Assembly (NCBI GenBank): GCA_028278555.1
Contig: JANQEA010000064.1
Coordinates: forward strand, 124,001-188,000
Direction: 5' to 3'
Length of the DNA stretch: 64,000 bases
Origin: Candidatus Bipolaricaulota bacterium
GTDB lineage: Bacteria > Bipolaricaulota > Bipolaricaulia > UBA7950 > UBA9294
Shown here: one piece after another, positions 8,583 through 16,198 of the stretch
Layout of the letters: each line of letters begins with the position of its first letter
Position numbering within the stretch: position 1 is the stretch's first letter
Notes under the pieces: generated by a model
Told to the model about the DNA's origin: nothing
The model's input: only the letters and a program-made list of their open reading frames with translations
Database searches by the model: none
Position numbers and translations under genes: made by a program

Positions 8583-10352
8583 ATGAAGACGATCCGGACG
8601 GATGTGCTGATCGTCGGCGGCGGCGGTGCCGGATTCCGGGCGGCAATCGCGGCCCGGCAGGCCAACGCGGAGACGCTCCTTGTCAGCAAGGGCCCCCTCG
8701 CCCGATGCGGCGCCAGCCCGATGGCCGGAGCCGATCTGACCTGTCACGGTCTCGGGATGCGTCAGGCCGGCTTCTTCGGCGAACCGCGCGACAGCGAGGA
8801 GAAGTTCTTCAGCGACATCGTCCATCAGGGGTGTTTCCTGAACGACCAGCCGCTCGCAGAGCGCTTCGTCCGGGACGGCCCCCAACGGCTGATCGAGACA
8901 CTCGAATGGGGATGCGAACCGTACCTCTGCGATGAGCGCGCCATCTTTACCTCCGGCGTCGGGATCGTCGACGCCCATCTGAGCGAGGCACGGCGCCTCG
9001 GAACTTCGTTCCTCGACGACACCGCTGTTCTCGAGCTGATCGTCCACGACGGCCAGGTCTGCGGGGCAGTCGGTCTCGACATCCGGTCGGGGGAGATCCT
9101 CCGCTTCGACTGCCACGCCGTCGTCCTCGCGACCGGCGGCTGGCACAAGGCGTACACCCCGGTGACCGGATCGAAGGAGCTGACCGGCGACGGGGTCGCG
9201 ATGGCCTATCGGGCCGGGGCGAAGGTCGCCAACATGGAGTTCGTCACTTTCGCCTGCAACGTCCCCGTCTGGCCGCCGGTCTGGCGGGGGAGCATCGTCA
9301 CGTACGCGATGAGCCTGATGTGCGGCGGCACGCTGGAGAACGCGAACCGCGAGCGATTCCTCGACCAGTACGATCCGGAGACGGTCGCGATCGCGTCGAG
9401 TACCGAGTGGAACAAGAGCTTCTTCTCGTTTGCCACGGCACGAGAGATCCGCGCCGGGCGCGGCACGCCGCACGGCGGCGTCTACTACGTGACCGGGGAC
9501 ACGCCCTGGCCGGAGTTCGAGGCGCGGGCCCTCCGTTCATATCCCGACTGGAAGGTGAAGGGGGCCGACTTCTCCGAGCTCGGGCGGATGCTCCGCGACG
9601 GCGAGGGCGTCGAAGTCGCCGGCGCCGCGGAATACTTCGAGGGAGGCGTCCTGGTCGACGATCGCTTCGCGTCGAGCGTCCCCGGGCTCTTCGCCGCCGG
9701 TGAATGCGCGATGAGCCTGTTCGGGGCGAACCGGGTCGCCGCCGCGACGATGGAGATGCTCGTCAGCGGAGCGATCGCCGGGACGGCAGCGGGCGAGTTC
9801 GCTCAATCCCATCCTTCATCGGAACCTCCTGAGGACCGCGTCCGGACAGCGACCGAGGCGATCGAAGCCCCGCTGCGAAAGCCCAGCGGTCACGGCATCG
9901 GGCACCTCCGCCATGATCTCCAGGAGGCAGCGTCTGCAATGCTTGGGCCGGTCCGCTGCGGGGAAGAACTCGAGGCTTTCCTCCGGATGCTCGAAGACGC
10001 GCGCTCGGATCGGCTTCCGAACCTCGGTCTCTCAACGACGACGCGGTCCTACAACAAGGAATGGATCGAGTCCCTGGAGATCGAGAACCTTCTTCTCGTT
10101 CTGGAGCTGTCGGCGCGGGCCGCACTCGAGCGGACCGAGAGCCGCGGCGTCCACTATCGAGAGGACCATCCGATCACCGACAACGACGGCTGGCTGCGGG
10201 AGATCGTCATGTCACCGAACAGGGACGGCGTCCATGTGGAGCATCGCCCCGTCCGCGTGACTTCCCTCCGCCCGCCAAGCGGAACGCAACCGTACCTGGA
10301 GATGGTTCGCGAGATGATGTGCGCCCATTCGGACGTTGGGGGGCATCACTGA
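8583..10352 (+). CDS. FAD-dependent dehydrogenase, SdhA/FrdA/AprA-like
   Basis: The 589-residue flavoprotein opens with the Rossmann motif VGGGGAGFRAAIAA and has the FAD_binding_2 pattern of succinate dehydrogenase/fumarate reductase flavoproteins, including VLATGGWHKAYT and GLFAAGECAMSLFGANR. A C-terminal helical region like that of SdhA/NadB follows (LSTTTRSYNKEW). The adjacent small 2Fe-2S gene looks like an electron-transfer partner, a pairing like SdhA with the N-terminal half of SdhB. It has no Tat signal, so the pair is cytosolic. The substrate is not obvious: neighbouring genes do not include membrane anchors, so ordinary succinate:quinone activity is unlikely. Confidence 0.82.
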   Translation: MKTIRTDVLIVGGGGAGFRAAIAARQANAETLLVSKGPLARCGASPMAGADLTCHGLGMRQAGFFGEPRDSEEKFFSDIVHQGCFLNDQPLAERFVRDGPQRLIETLEWGCEPYLCDERAIFTSGVGIVDAHLSEARRLGTSFLDDTAVLELIVHDGQVCGAVGLDIRSGEILRFDCHAVVLATGGWHKAYTPVTGSKELTGDGVAMAYRAGAKVANMEFVTFACNVPVWPPVWRGSIVTYAMSLMCGGTLENANRERFLDQYDPETVAIASSTEWNKSFFSFATAREIRAGRGTPHGGVYYVTGDTPWPEFEARALRSYPDWKVKGADFSELGRMLRDGEGVEVAGAAEYFEGGVLVDDRFASSVPGLFAAGECAMSLFGANRVAAATMEMLVSGAIAGTAAGEFAQSHPSSEPPEDRVRTATEAIEAPLRKPSGHGIGHLRHDLQEAASAMLGPVRCGEELEAFLRMLEDARSDRLPNLGLSTTTRSYNKEWIESLEIENLLLVLELSARAALERTESRGVHYREDHPITDNDGWLREIVMSPNRDGVHVEHRPVRVTSLRPPSGTQPYLEMVREMMCAHSDVGGHH

Positions 10353-10381
10353 CCATGCCACGTAACGCAGAAGGAGATCCC

Positions 10382-10714
10382 GTGAACGAGACGATCCGGT
10401 TTCGGATCCGGCGAAGCCCAGCCGACGGCGGCGCCGGAAACGGCTACCAGGAGTACGACGTCCCCTTCACGCGCGGGATGAGCGTGATGGATGGGCTCGA
10501 CTACATCTACGAGCACCTCGATGGAAGCCTCGCCTACTACGACCACGCCGCCTGCAATCAGGGAATCTGTCGCCGCTGTCTGGCGCGGATCGACGGGCAG
10601 ACCGGTCTTCTCTGCCAGACGCTCGTCACGGCGGACACGACCGTCGAGCCGATCCCGACACAGGACGTCGAGCGCGATCTGGTGACGAAGAGGGGGCGAG
10701 ACCGGAATGGGTAA
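10382..10714 (+). CDS. 2Fe-2S ferredoxin-like subunit (SdhB N-terminal type)
   Basis: This 110-residue protein corresponds to the plant-type ferredoxin domain of succinate dehydrogenase/fumarate reductase iron-sulfur subunits. The motif ACNQGICRRC followed by C eleven residues later gives the four cluster ligands. The second half of SdhB, with its 3Fe-4S and 4Fe-4S clusters, is absent. GTG at 10382 is preferred to the in-frame ATG at 10355 because AAGGAGA stands 6 nt before the GTG. It presumably takes electrons from the flavoprotein encoded just upstream. Its stop overlaps the next gene by 8 nt. Confidence 0.82.
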   Translation: MNETIRFRIRRSPADGGAGNGYQEYDVPFTRGMSVMDGLDYIYEHLDGSLAYYDHAACNQGICRRCLARIDGQTGLLCQTLVTADTTVEPIPTQDVERDLVTKRGRDRNG

Positions 10715-11405
10715 CGAACGGGAGAAGGCGGGGCGAGAGCCGCCAGCCGCAAGGAGTGAGGCAGAGGTCCGACGCCTGCGCGGAGGAGCAGCCCTGGTGG
10801 ATGCAGGGCTCCAGGCAGCGCGAAAGGCGATCCGACCCAACGCGTCGACAACCGACGCCATCGCAGCTGTCTGTGAAGCGGTCCGCGCAGCAGGCGGCGA
10901 GGTGGATCCGGAGGTTCGCGTCGCCCACGGGCTTCCTCTCTCGCTCGATCATGCGAAGGATCGGACCTCCGAATCCTCGACGCTTCATCCGGGTGAACTC
11001 GTGTCGATTCGGATCTCCGGCGCGTATCAAGGCTGCCTCTACGCCGGCGGACATACTCTCTCCGTCGGCCCGCCGTCCGAGGAAGCACAAACCTACCTGG
11101 CCCATCTCGCCGAGGCGGCCGACTGGGCGATCGACTCGATCGAACCGGGAAGCCGACGTCGCTTCGTTTTGACCGAGACGCGCGGGCGACTGCTCAGCGT
11201 TCGCGGCTCGGGGATCGGCACGGAACTCGGCGAGCCTCCGGCGATCGATCCGGGCGTGTGGGTCGATTTCGCGCCGGGGATGGCGATACACCTCGAGATT
11301 ATGCTCACCTGTGCTGCGTTCGGTACCGGCGCCATCTCGAACATGATCTTGCTCGGACCGGAGAGCGCCGAACGTCTGACCCGCTTCGCCGACACCGAGT
11401 CGTAA
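10707..11405 (+). CDS. M24-fold (pita-bread) protein without metal ligands
   Basis: The 232-residue protein aligns by eye with the methionine aminopeptidase/creatinase fold: a helix-rich start, then HGLPLSLDH, LHPGELVSIRISGAYQGCLYAGGHTLSVG and an EPG segment. In active M24 peptidases the first and second metal-binding Asp occur in VxxDxGxxxxGYxaDxxRT. Here those positions read IRISGAYQGCLYAGGHT, so both Asp are missing. The protein is therefore probably not a metallopeptidase and may be structural, regulatory or use the fold for another reaction. Its ATG lies inside the end of the 2Fe-2S gene. A complete M24 paralogue is encoded two genes downstream. Confidence 0.6.
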   Translation: MGNEREKAGREPPAARSEAEVRRLRGGAALVDAGLQAARKAIRPNASTTDAIAAVCEAVRAAGGEVDPEVRVAHGLPLSLDHAKDRTSESSTLHPGELVSIRISGAYQGCLYAGGHTLSVGPPSEEAQTYLAHLAEAADWAIDSIEPGSRRRFVLTETRGRLLSVRGSGIGTELGEPPAIDPGVWVDFAPGMAIHLEIMLTCAAFGTGAISNMILLGPESAERLTRFADTES

Positions 11406-11423
11406 GCACGAAGGAGGATGGAC

Positions 11424-11999
11424 ATGCCCGACGAATCCCAGCGAATCCCGATCGACGAGGCGGCCCACGAAGTCGCGCTGACGGCCCGGCGGATGGCCCT
11501 CCTTCACATCGCCTATGCCCGGACCCTCGTCAATGAGTTCGGCCCCGAACGCGGAACCGAGCTGATCGTCAAGGCGATCCGTGCATACGGCATGAGAATC
11601 GGTGAGGAGGTCCGCGACGCCGTGCAGGCTCAGGGACTTGAGCCGACGCCGGAGAACTACGGAAAGGGGAGTGCACGGCAGCTTCCGTCGTTCGGCATGC
11701 ACGCCGGGGTCGAACACGTCGAGACCGAAGCCGGCCCGCGGCTTCGCGCCTACGGGTGCATGATGGGGAAGACCTGGAACGAGATCGGGGAGAGCGAACT
11801 CGGGAGGCTCTACTGCCTCGTCGACCCGGCGAAGTTCATCGCCTACGACGGGGTGCATACGTTCCCGCACTTGAAGACAATCCCTGACGGAGACGAGTTC
11901 TGCGAGTTCTGCATTCGGGAGGCGACGGACGCTGAGCTCCGAGCATTCCAGACGGACGATCCCGCGTGGGTCAAAGCGGATCGAAGCGAGCCCGAATGA
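11424..11999 (+). CDS. L-2-amino-thiazoline-4-carboxylate hydrolase-like protein (ATC hydrolase family)
   Basis: The 191-residue protein shows the features of PF14196: a helical N-terminal half, then RLYCLVDPAKFIAYDG and HLKTIPDGDEFCEFCI near the C-terminus. The characterised member opens the ring of L-2-amino-delta2-thiazoline-4-carboxylate, but most homologues occur in unrelated catabolic clusters and may act on other rings or amides. ATG 11424 is chosen over ATG 11418 because GGAGG ends directly at 11417 and gives 6-nt spacing only to the second ATG. The stop overlaps the next start as ATGA. Confidence 0.78.
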   Translation: MPDESQRIPIDEAAHEVALTARRMALLHIAYARTLVNEFGPERGTELIVKAIRAYGMRIGEEVRDAVQAQGLEPTPENYGKGSARQLPSFGMHAGVEHVETEAGPRLRAYGCMMGKTWNEIGESELGRLYCLVDPAKFIAYDGVHTFPHLKTIPDGDEFCEFCIREATDAELRAFQTDDPAWVKADRSEPE

Positions 12000-13135
12000 C
12001 GAACGCTTGGCACGATCTTCTCCGGGCTCGGAGAGAGGAGATCTGGTCCGGACTCCAGGGCCTCGGATGCGATGCAGGCCTCGTCTACGCCAACGCCGAG
12101 CATCCGGCGCCGTTCCGGCATCTGACCGACTACCGGCCGCCGCTCGGCGACATGTGGGGCGTCCTCACCGGCACCGACTCGATGGCGTGCGTCCTGACGT
12201 TTCACTGGGGGCTCGATGAGGCACGGGCACGGTCTGGGATCTCCGAGTGGTTCGGGGACTTCGATCCGGTGCCGCGGGTGATCGATCTTCTTGCAGCTAG
12301 TGCGCCGAACACCGTCGGTCTGCTCGGCTTCGATCGCATCCCGGCGGTCGCGCTGACGAGGATCGAATCCACGCTGGACTCGACCGTCTTTCGGAATGCG
12401 GACGAACTCTCTCACACGGCCCGCCGCCGAAAGGCACCTGAGGAGATCGCCCGCCTCTCCGAGGCCGCGGCGATTACCGTACGAGCGCTCGATGCGAGTC
12501 TCCCTGCCATCCGCAAGGGAGCAACGGAGCGGGAGATCTCGGCGCGTCTGGCGTACGAGATCCGGCTCCAGGGCGGTGACCTCGCCTTCCCACCAATGGT
12601 CCTTGCCGGGGGGAAGAACCCCGTCATCTACCGGCCGCCAACGGCCGATCCACTTCGGGAGGGGATGTGCGTGATGATCGATGTCGGGGCGGAGCACGAA
12701 GGGTATCAGGCCGACATCGCGAGGACGTTCGTGCTCGGGAAGCCGGACCCAGAGCTGCAGAGGGCATTTGAGGCCGTCGAGGAGGCGCACACGACGATCC
12801 TCGATGAGGCTCGCCCGGGGGTGCCCTGCCGGAGACTTCATGACGCTGGAGCCGACGTGCTGCTGCGTGCCGGGTTCGAGGTCCTCCATCGGATGGGGCA
12901 TGGGGTCGGACTCGCCACGTCGTTCGAGTGGCCGAGCCTCGACACGGAGGACGCGCCGCTCGAATCGGGGATGACGCTCGCGATCGAGCCCGCCGCGTAC
13001 GTCGCGGGCGTCGGGAGCGTCAAGATCGAGGACATGATCCGGATCATCCCATCCGGCCATGCCTTCCTGTCACGGAGCCCCCGCTCGCTCGGCCGCATCA
13101 CGGAAGGGCACGTCGAATACGAAGGGAGAACGTAG
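11996..13135 (+). CDS. M24 metallopeptidase, Xaa-Pro aminopeptidase/creatinase type
   Basis: The 379-residue protein has the creatinase-like N-terminal domain (about 1-135) and the pita-bread catalytic domain. Metal ligands are visible: Asp in MIDVGAEHEGYQADIARTF (two Asp), His in MGHGVGL, Glu in AIEPAAYV and Glu in VKIEDM. It should therefore be active on Xaa-Pro peptides, or on a C-N bond of a creatine-like substrate as creatinase does. ATG overlaps the preceding TGA (ATGA). Located between the ATC-hydrolase-like gene and the corrinoid protein, it fits a multi-step dismantling of an amide-containing compound. Confidence 0.88.
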   Translation: MTNAWHDLLRARREEIWSGLQGLGCDAGLVYANAEHPAPFRHLTDYRPPLGDMWGVLTGTDSMACVLTFHWGLDEARARSGISEWFGDFDPVPRVIDLLAASAPNTVGLLGFDRIPAVALTRIESTLDSTVFRNADELSHTARRRKAPEEIARLSEAAAITVRALDASLPAIRKGATEREISARLAYEIRLQGGDLAFPPMVLAGGKNPVIYRPPTADPLREGMCVMIDVGAEHEGYQADIARTFVLGKPDPELQRAFEAVEEAHTTILDEARPGVPCRRLHDAGADVLLRAGFEVLHRMGHGVGLATSFEWPSLDTEDAPLESGMTLAIEPAAYVAGVGSVKIEDMIRIIPSGHAFLSRSPRSLGRITEGHVEYEGRT

Positions 13136-13138
13136 AGA

Positions 13139-13795
13139 ATGACAGAGCAACTTGCGGATGCGTTCGTCGCGCTCGATCGGGAGCGCTGCCTCGCCCTCGT
13201 CCGGGATCGGATCGATCGAGGCGTTCCAGTGACCGAGATCATCGACGAAAGCCGGATCGGCATGGGGAGGATCGGCGACAAGTACGCAGCCGGTGAGTTC
13301 TTCCTCTCCGAGCTGGTCATGGCCGGGCACATCTTCGGCGAGTCGATGAAGCTCCTCGAACCGCTGATCGGGGACGATGCGCCGTCGAAGCTCGGGACGA
13401 TCGTCGTCGGCACCGTCGCCGGAGACATCCACGACCTCGGGAAGAACATCTTCTGCTCTCTTCTCCGCGCGGAAGGCTTCGACGTCGTCGATCTCGGCGT
13501 CGATGTGCCCCCGGAGCGCTTCGTCGAGGCAGTCACGGAGAGCGGCGCCCGGATCGTCGGTCTCTCCTGTCTTCTGACCGTCGCGTTCGGTGCAATGCGC
13601 CAGACCATCGAGGCATTCGAGACGGCGGGGCTCCGTGAGCGGACCACCGTCCTGATCGGTGGGAGCATCGTCTCGGAACGGGTTCGCGACGAGGTCGGCG
13701 CCGACGGGTTCGCCACCGATGCGGTGGTCGGCGTCCGCGAGTGCGTCCGAATCGTCGGATCGCTCGCCGGAACAGGCGAGAAGGAGGCTCCATGA
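13139..13795 (+). CDS. Corrinoid protein of a methyltransferase system
   Basis: The 218-residue protein has an N-terminal helical cap (about 1-85) and a C-terminal cobalamin-binding Rossmann domain. The base-off/His-on motif DxHxxG is present as DIHDLGKN, followed by SCLLT and IGGSIV, as in MtaC/MtbC/MttC and O-demethylase corrinoid proteins. It carries a methyl group between a substrate-specific methyltransferase and an acceptor. It overlaps the next gene, a UroD-fold methyltransferase, by ATGA and is certainly cotranslated with it. No corrinoid reactivating ferredoxin (RamA type) is in the window. Confidence 0.92.
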   Translation: MTEQLADAFVALDRERCLALVRDRIDRGVPVTEIIDESRIGMGRIGDKYAAGEFFLSELVMAGHIFGESMKLLEPLIGDDAPSKLGTIVVGTVAGDIHDLGKNIFCSLLRAEGFDVVDLGVDVPPERFVEAVTESGARIVGLSCLLTVAFGAMRQTIEAFETAGLRERTTVLIGGSIVSERVRDEVGADGFATDAVVGVRECVRIVGSLAGTGEKEAP

Positions 13796-14910
13796 GTTCC
13801 GCGAACATCTCATCGGCAGAGCGGATCACCGCGGCGGTCGCGCTCGAGGAGACCGGCCGAGCCGTCCTCGGCCATTCGATCGACAGCTTCGCGGCATGCT
13901 ATGCAGGGATCAGCCAGGAAGCCTGGTGGTTCGATCATGCGGCGGCCGACGCCGCGCTGGTGAAGACCTTCGAGGAGCTCGGGCCGTGGGATACTTGCCT
14001 CGGCTTCGCCCCCGGGCATCCGCTCGCGTTCGCGCTGACCGCCCCGATGCGCGTTCGACTCCCCGGGCGGGATCTTCCGCCCGACACGCCGATGCAGTTC
14101 GACGAATCCGAATTCATGACGCCCGACGACTACGACATGATCGTCGAGAAGGGGTACCACGAGTTCCTCGACGGATTCCTTCCAAGGGTCGGGATCGATC
14201 CGTCGGACGCGGCGGGCGCGCGGGCCGAGATCGTCCGCCATGCACAGGACGATGCCGCCGCCTGGCGCGAAAGAGGCGTTCACCTCCTCTGTGCCACGAA
14301 GCTCCGCCTGCCGTTCGACTGGTTCTCCTACGCCCGCTCCCTGACCGGATTCATGATCGACATGTTCGAACAGCCCGAGCGGTTGATCGCCGCGATGGAC
14401 GCGACCCTTCCGGTCATGCTCGCCGACACGCTCCGACGTCTTGACGGCTCGGAATCGCGCGGCGTCTTCCTCCCGATGGCGCGAGGGTCGGCCACGTTCA
14501 TCTCCCCGGCCCAGTTCGAACGATTCTGTATGCCCGGGCTTCTGGAGGCCGTCGAGAGACTCGTCGACGCCGGTTTCGTTCCGATCCTTCATTGCGACGC
14601 CGATTGGACGCCCCGCCTCGAGCGCTTGCTCGATCTGCCGCCGCGGTCCTGCATCCTGCAGCTCGACGAGCAGACGGACATCCGGCAGGCGAAGCGGGTC
14701 CTCGGCGATCACATGTGCCTCTACGGAAACGTCTCCCCACAGCTGTTGACACTCGGCGATCCCGAGGAAGTGAAGCATCACTGCGAAGGGTTGATCGACG
14801 ACGTCGGCGCCGGCGGCGGATTCATCCTCGGACCCGCATGCACGATGCCGACCGACGCCAAGCCGGAGAACGTCCGGGCGATGACCGAAGCCGTTCTCGG
14901 GAAAGGATGA
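13792..14910 (+). CDS. Uroporphyrinogen-decarboxylase-family methyltransferase
   Basis: The 372-residue protein belongs to the UroD-fold methyltransferases (MtaA/MtbA/CmuA and bacterial O-demethylase MtvB-like enzymes), not to haem synthesis: it lies next to its corrinoid partner. Residues that may hold zinc are the His and Cys in PILHCDAD and the Cys in LGPACTMPTDAKPENV. In these systems the enzyme either loads the corrinoid protein from a methylated substrate or unloads it. AAGGAGG precedes the ATG, which overlaps the previous stop. Which direction applies here, and whether the substrate is an O-, N- or S-methyl compound, cannot be told. Confidence 0.85.
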   Translation: MSSANISSAERITAAVALEETGRAVLGHSIDSFAACYAGISQEAWWFDHAAADAALVKTFEELGPWDTCLGFAPGHPLAFALTAPMRVRLPGRDLPPDTPMQFDESEFMTPDDYDMIVEKGYHEFLDGFLPRVGIDPSDAAGARAEIVRHAQDDAAAWRERGVHLLCATKLRLPFDWFSYARSLTGFMIDMFEQPERLIAAMDATLPVMLADTLRRLDGSESRGVFLPMARGSATFISPAQFERFCMPGLLEAVERLVDAGFVPILHCDADWTPRLERLLDLPPRSCILQLDEQTDIRQAKRVLGDHMCLYGNVSPQLLTLGDPEEVKHHCEGLIDDVGAGGGFILGPACTMPTDAKPENVRAMTEAVLGKG

Positions 14911-14914
14911 CGAG

Positions 14915-16198
14915 ATGACCGACATAGGAACCGGAGGACGGTGGATCCTGGCCGGCGTTGCACTCCTCGACGGAAACGCCACGCCGCGGCGCGACGGCGC
15001 ATACCTCGCGATCCGCGGGTCGACGATCGATGAGATCGGGGATGCAAAAGACTTCCAAGCGCAACCCGGTGACGAGATCCTCCAGCTTCCGGACCTACTC
15101 GTGATGCCCGGCCTGATCGACGCCCACCTCCATCTCTACGCGTCCGGCTCGACCGAAGAGGAGCCGGTGCCGGATCGCTTCGGCAGCGATCTGTTCCCTC
15201 TGATCGCCGTCTCGAACCTCGAGGCGCACGTCGACGCTGGCTTCACCACCGTCCGCGACACGGGGAGCGAGAACGGGAGCATCTGGGCGCTCCGCTACGC
15301 CGCGCAAGAGGGAATGCTTCGCTCTCCGCGGATCATCGCCTGCGGGAAGGTCCTAACGATCACCGCGGGGCACGGGACCGAATACGGCGTCGACATGGCC
15401 TGGGAGTGCGACGATGCAGGGGATCTGATCAAGGCCGTCCGCCGTCAGCAGCACGAGGGGGCCGACTACATCAAGGTGATCGCCAGTCGACGCTCCCCGG
15501 ACGGTCTCGGGAGCATCGCCGCCTGGCCGGTGGAGGAGCTGTCCGCCGCCGTCGAGGAGGCGCATGCGCGCGGCCTGAAGATCTCGGCCCATGTCATGGG
15601 CGACGACGCGATCGGCACCGCGCTGCGTGCCGGCGTCGATTCGCTCGAGCACGGTTGGACGGGGAACAGCGAGCTGTGGCGAGCCGCGGCGAATGCAGGG
15701 ACGTACCTCGTCCCGACACTCTCGGTCCTCTACCAGAAGGAGGCCCACGCGGCCGCCGGCCGGCCGATCTGGCCGTCAGCCTTCGATTCGATCTTCGGCA
15801 CGCTCGACGGGCGGCTCGCCGACTGCGGACGTGCACACGAACTCGGCGTCCCCTTCGCCCTGGGGACCGACGCCGCGAATCCCGGCGTTCTCCACGGCGA
15901 CGGTGCCATCGAACTCGAGCTGCTGGTCAAGGCCGGGCTGACGCCACTCGAGGCGATCGCCGCCGGCACGCGGGACGCTGCCCGGCTCTGCGGGATCGGG
16001 AACGAAATCGGGACGCTCGGACCAGGGAAAGAAGCCGATCTCCTGATCGTCCGAGGCGACCCCTCGTCCGACATCTCGCTCCTCCGTGATCGACGGAGGA
16101 TCGTCGGCGTCGTCCGCGGGGGCCGCTTCCTGAAAGGCGAGGCAACCCTCCGATGCCTTTCGGCGGCGCCTGGGATCCCCAAAGGAGACGATCGATGA
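14915..16198 (+). CDS. Metal-dependent amidohydrolase (imidazolonepropionase/prolidase-like)
   Basis: The 427-residue protein is a second amidohydrolase like that at 1634-2914. Metal-binding residues appear as DAHLHLY (HxH), Lys in YIKVIASR, His in KISAHVMG and LEHGWTG, and Asp in GTDAANPG. The beta-sandwich halves at both ends (about 1-60 and 375-427) are complete, with GPGKEADLLIV typical of the C-terminal strand. It is 4 nt downstream of the methyltransferase gene and overlaps the following gene, so it belongs to the same operon. A cyclic amide or Xaa-Pro type substrate is likely. Confidence 0.85.
   Translation: MTDIGTGGRWILAGVALLDGNATPRRDGAYLAIRGSTIDEIGDAKDFQAQPGDEILQLPDLLVMPGLIDAHLHLYASGSTEEEPVPDRFGSDLFPLIAVSNLEAHVDAGFTTVRDTGSENGSIWALRYAAQEGMLRSPRIIACGKVLTITAGHGTEYGVDMAWECDDAGDLIKAVRRQQHEGADYIKVIASRRSPDGLGSIAAWPVEELSAAVEEAHARGLKISAHVMGDDAIGTALRAGVDSLEHGWTGNSELWRAAANAGTYLVPTLSVLYQKEAHAAAGRPIWPSAFDSIFGTLDGRLADCGRAHELGVPFALGTDAANPGVLHGDGAIELELLVKAGLTPLEAIAAGTRDAARLCGIGNEIGTLGPGKEADLLIVRGDPSSDISLLRDRRRIVGVVRGGRFLKGEATLRCLSAAPGIPKGDDR

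Noticed and set aside
7923..9473. Minus-strand frame of 516 codons
   Set aside because: It is antisense to the C45 and FAD dehydrogenase genes, with no plausible domains.
10626..11870. Minus-strand frame of 414 codons
   Set aside because: It is antisense to four cotranslated operon genes and has no motifs.
13792..14910. Haem-pathway uroporphyrinogen decarboxylase (hemE)
   Set aside because: Its gene overlaps a corrinoid protein in a catabolic operon and the active-site region carries His/Cys like methyltransferases.
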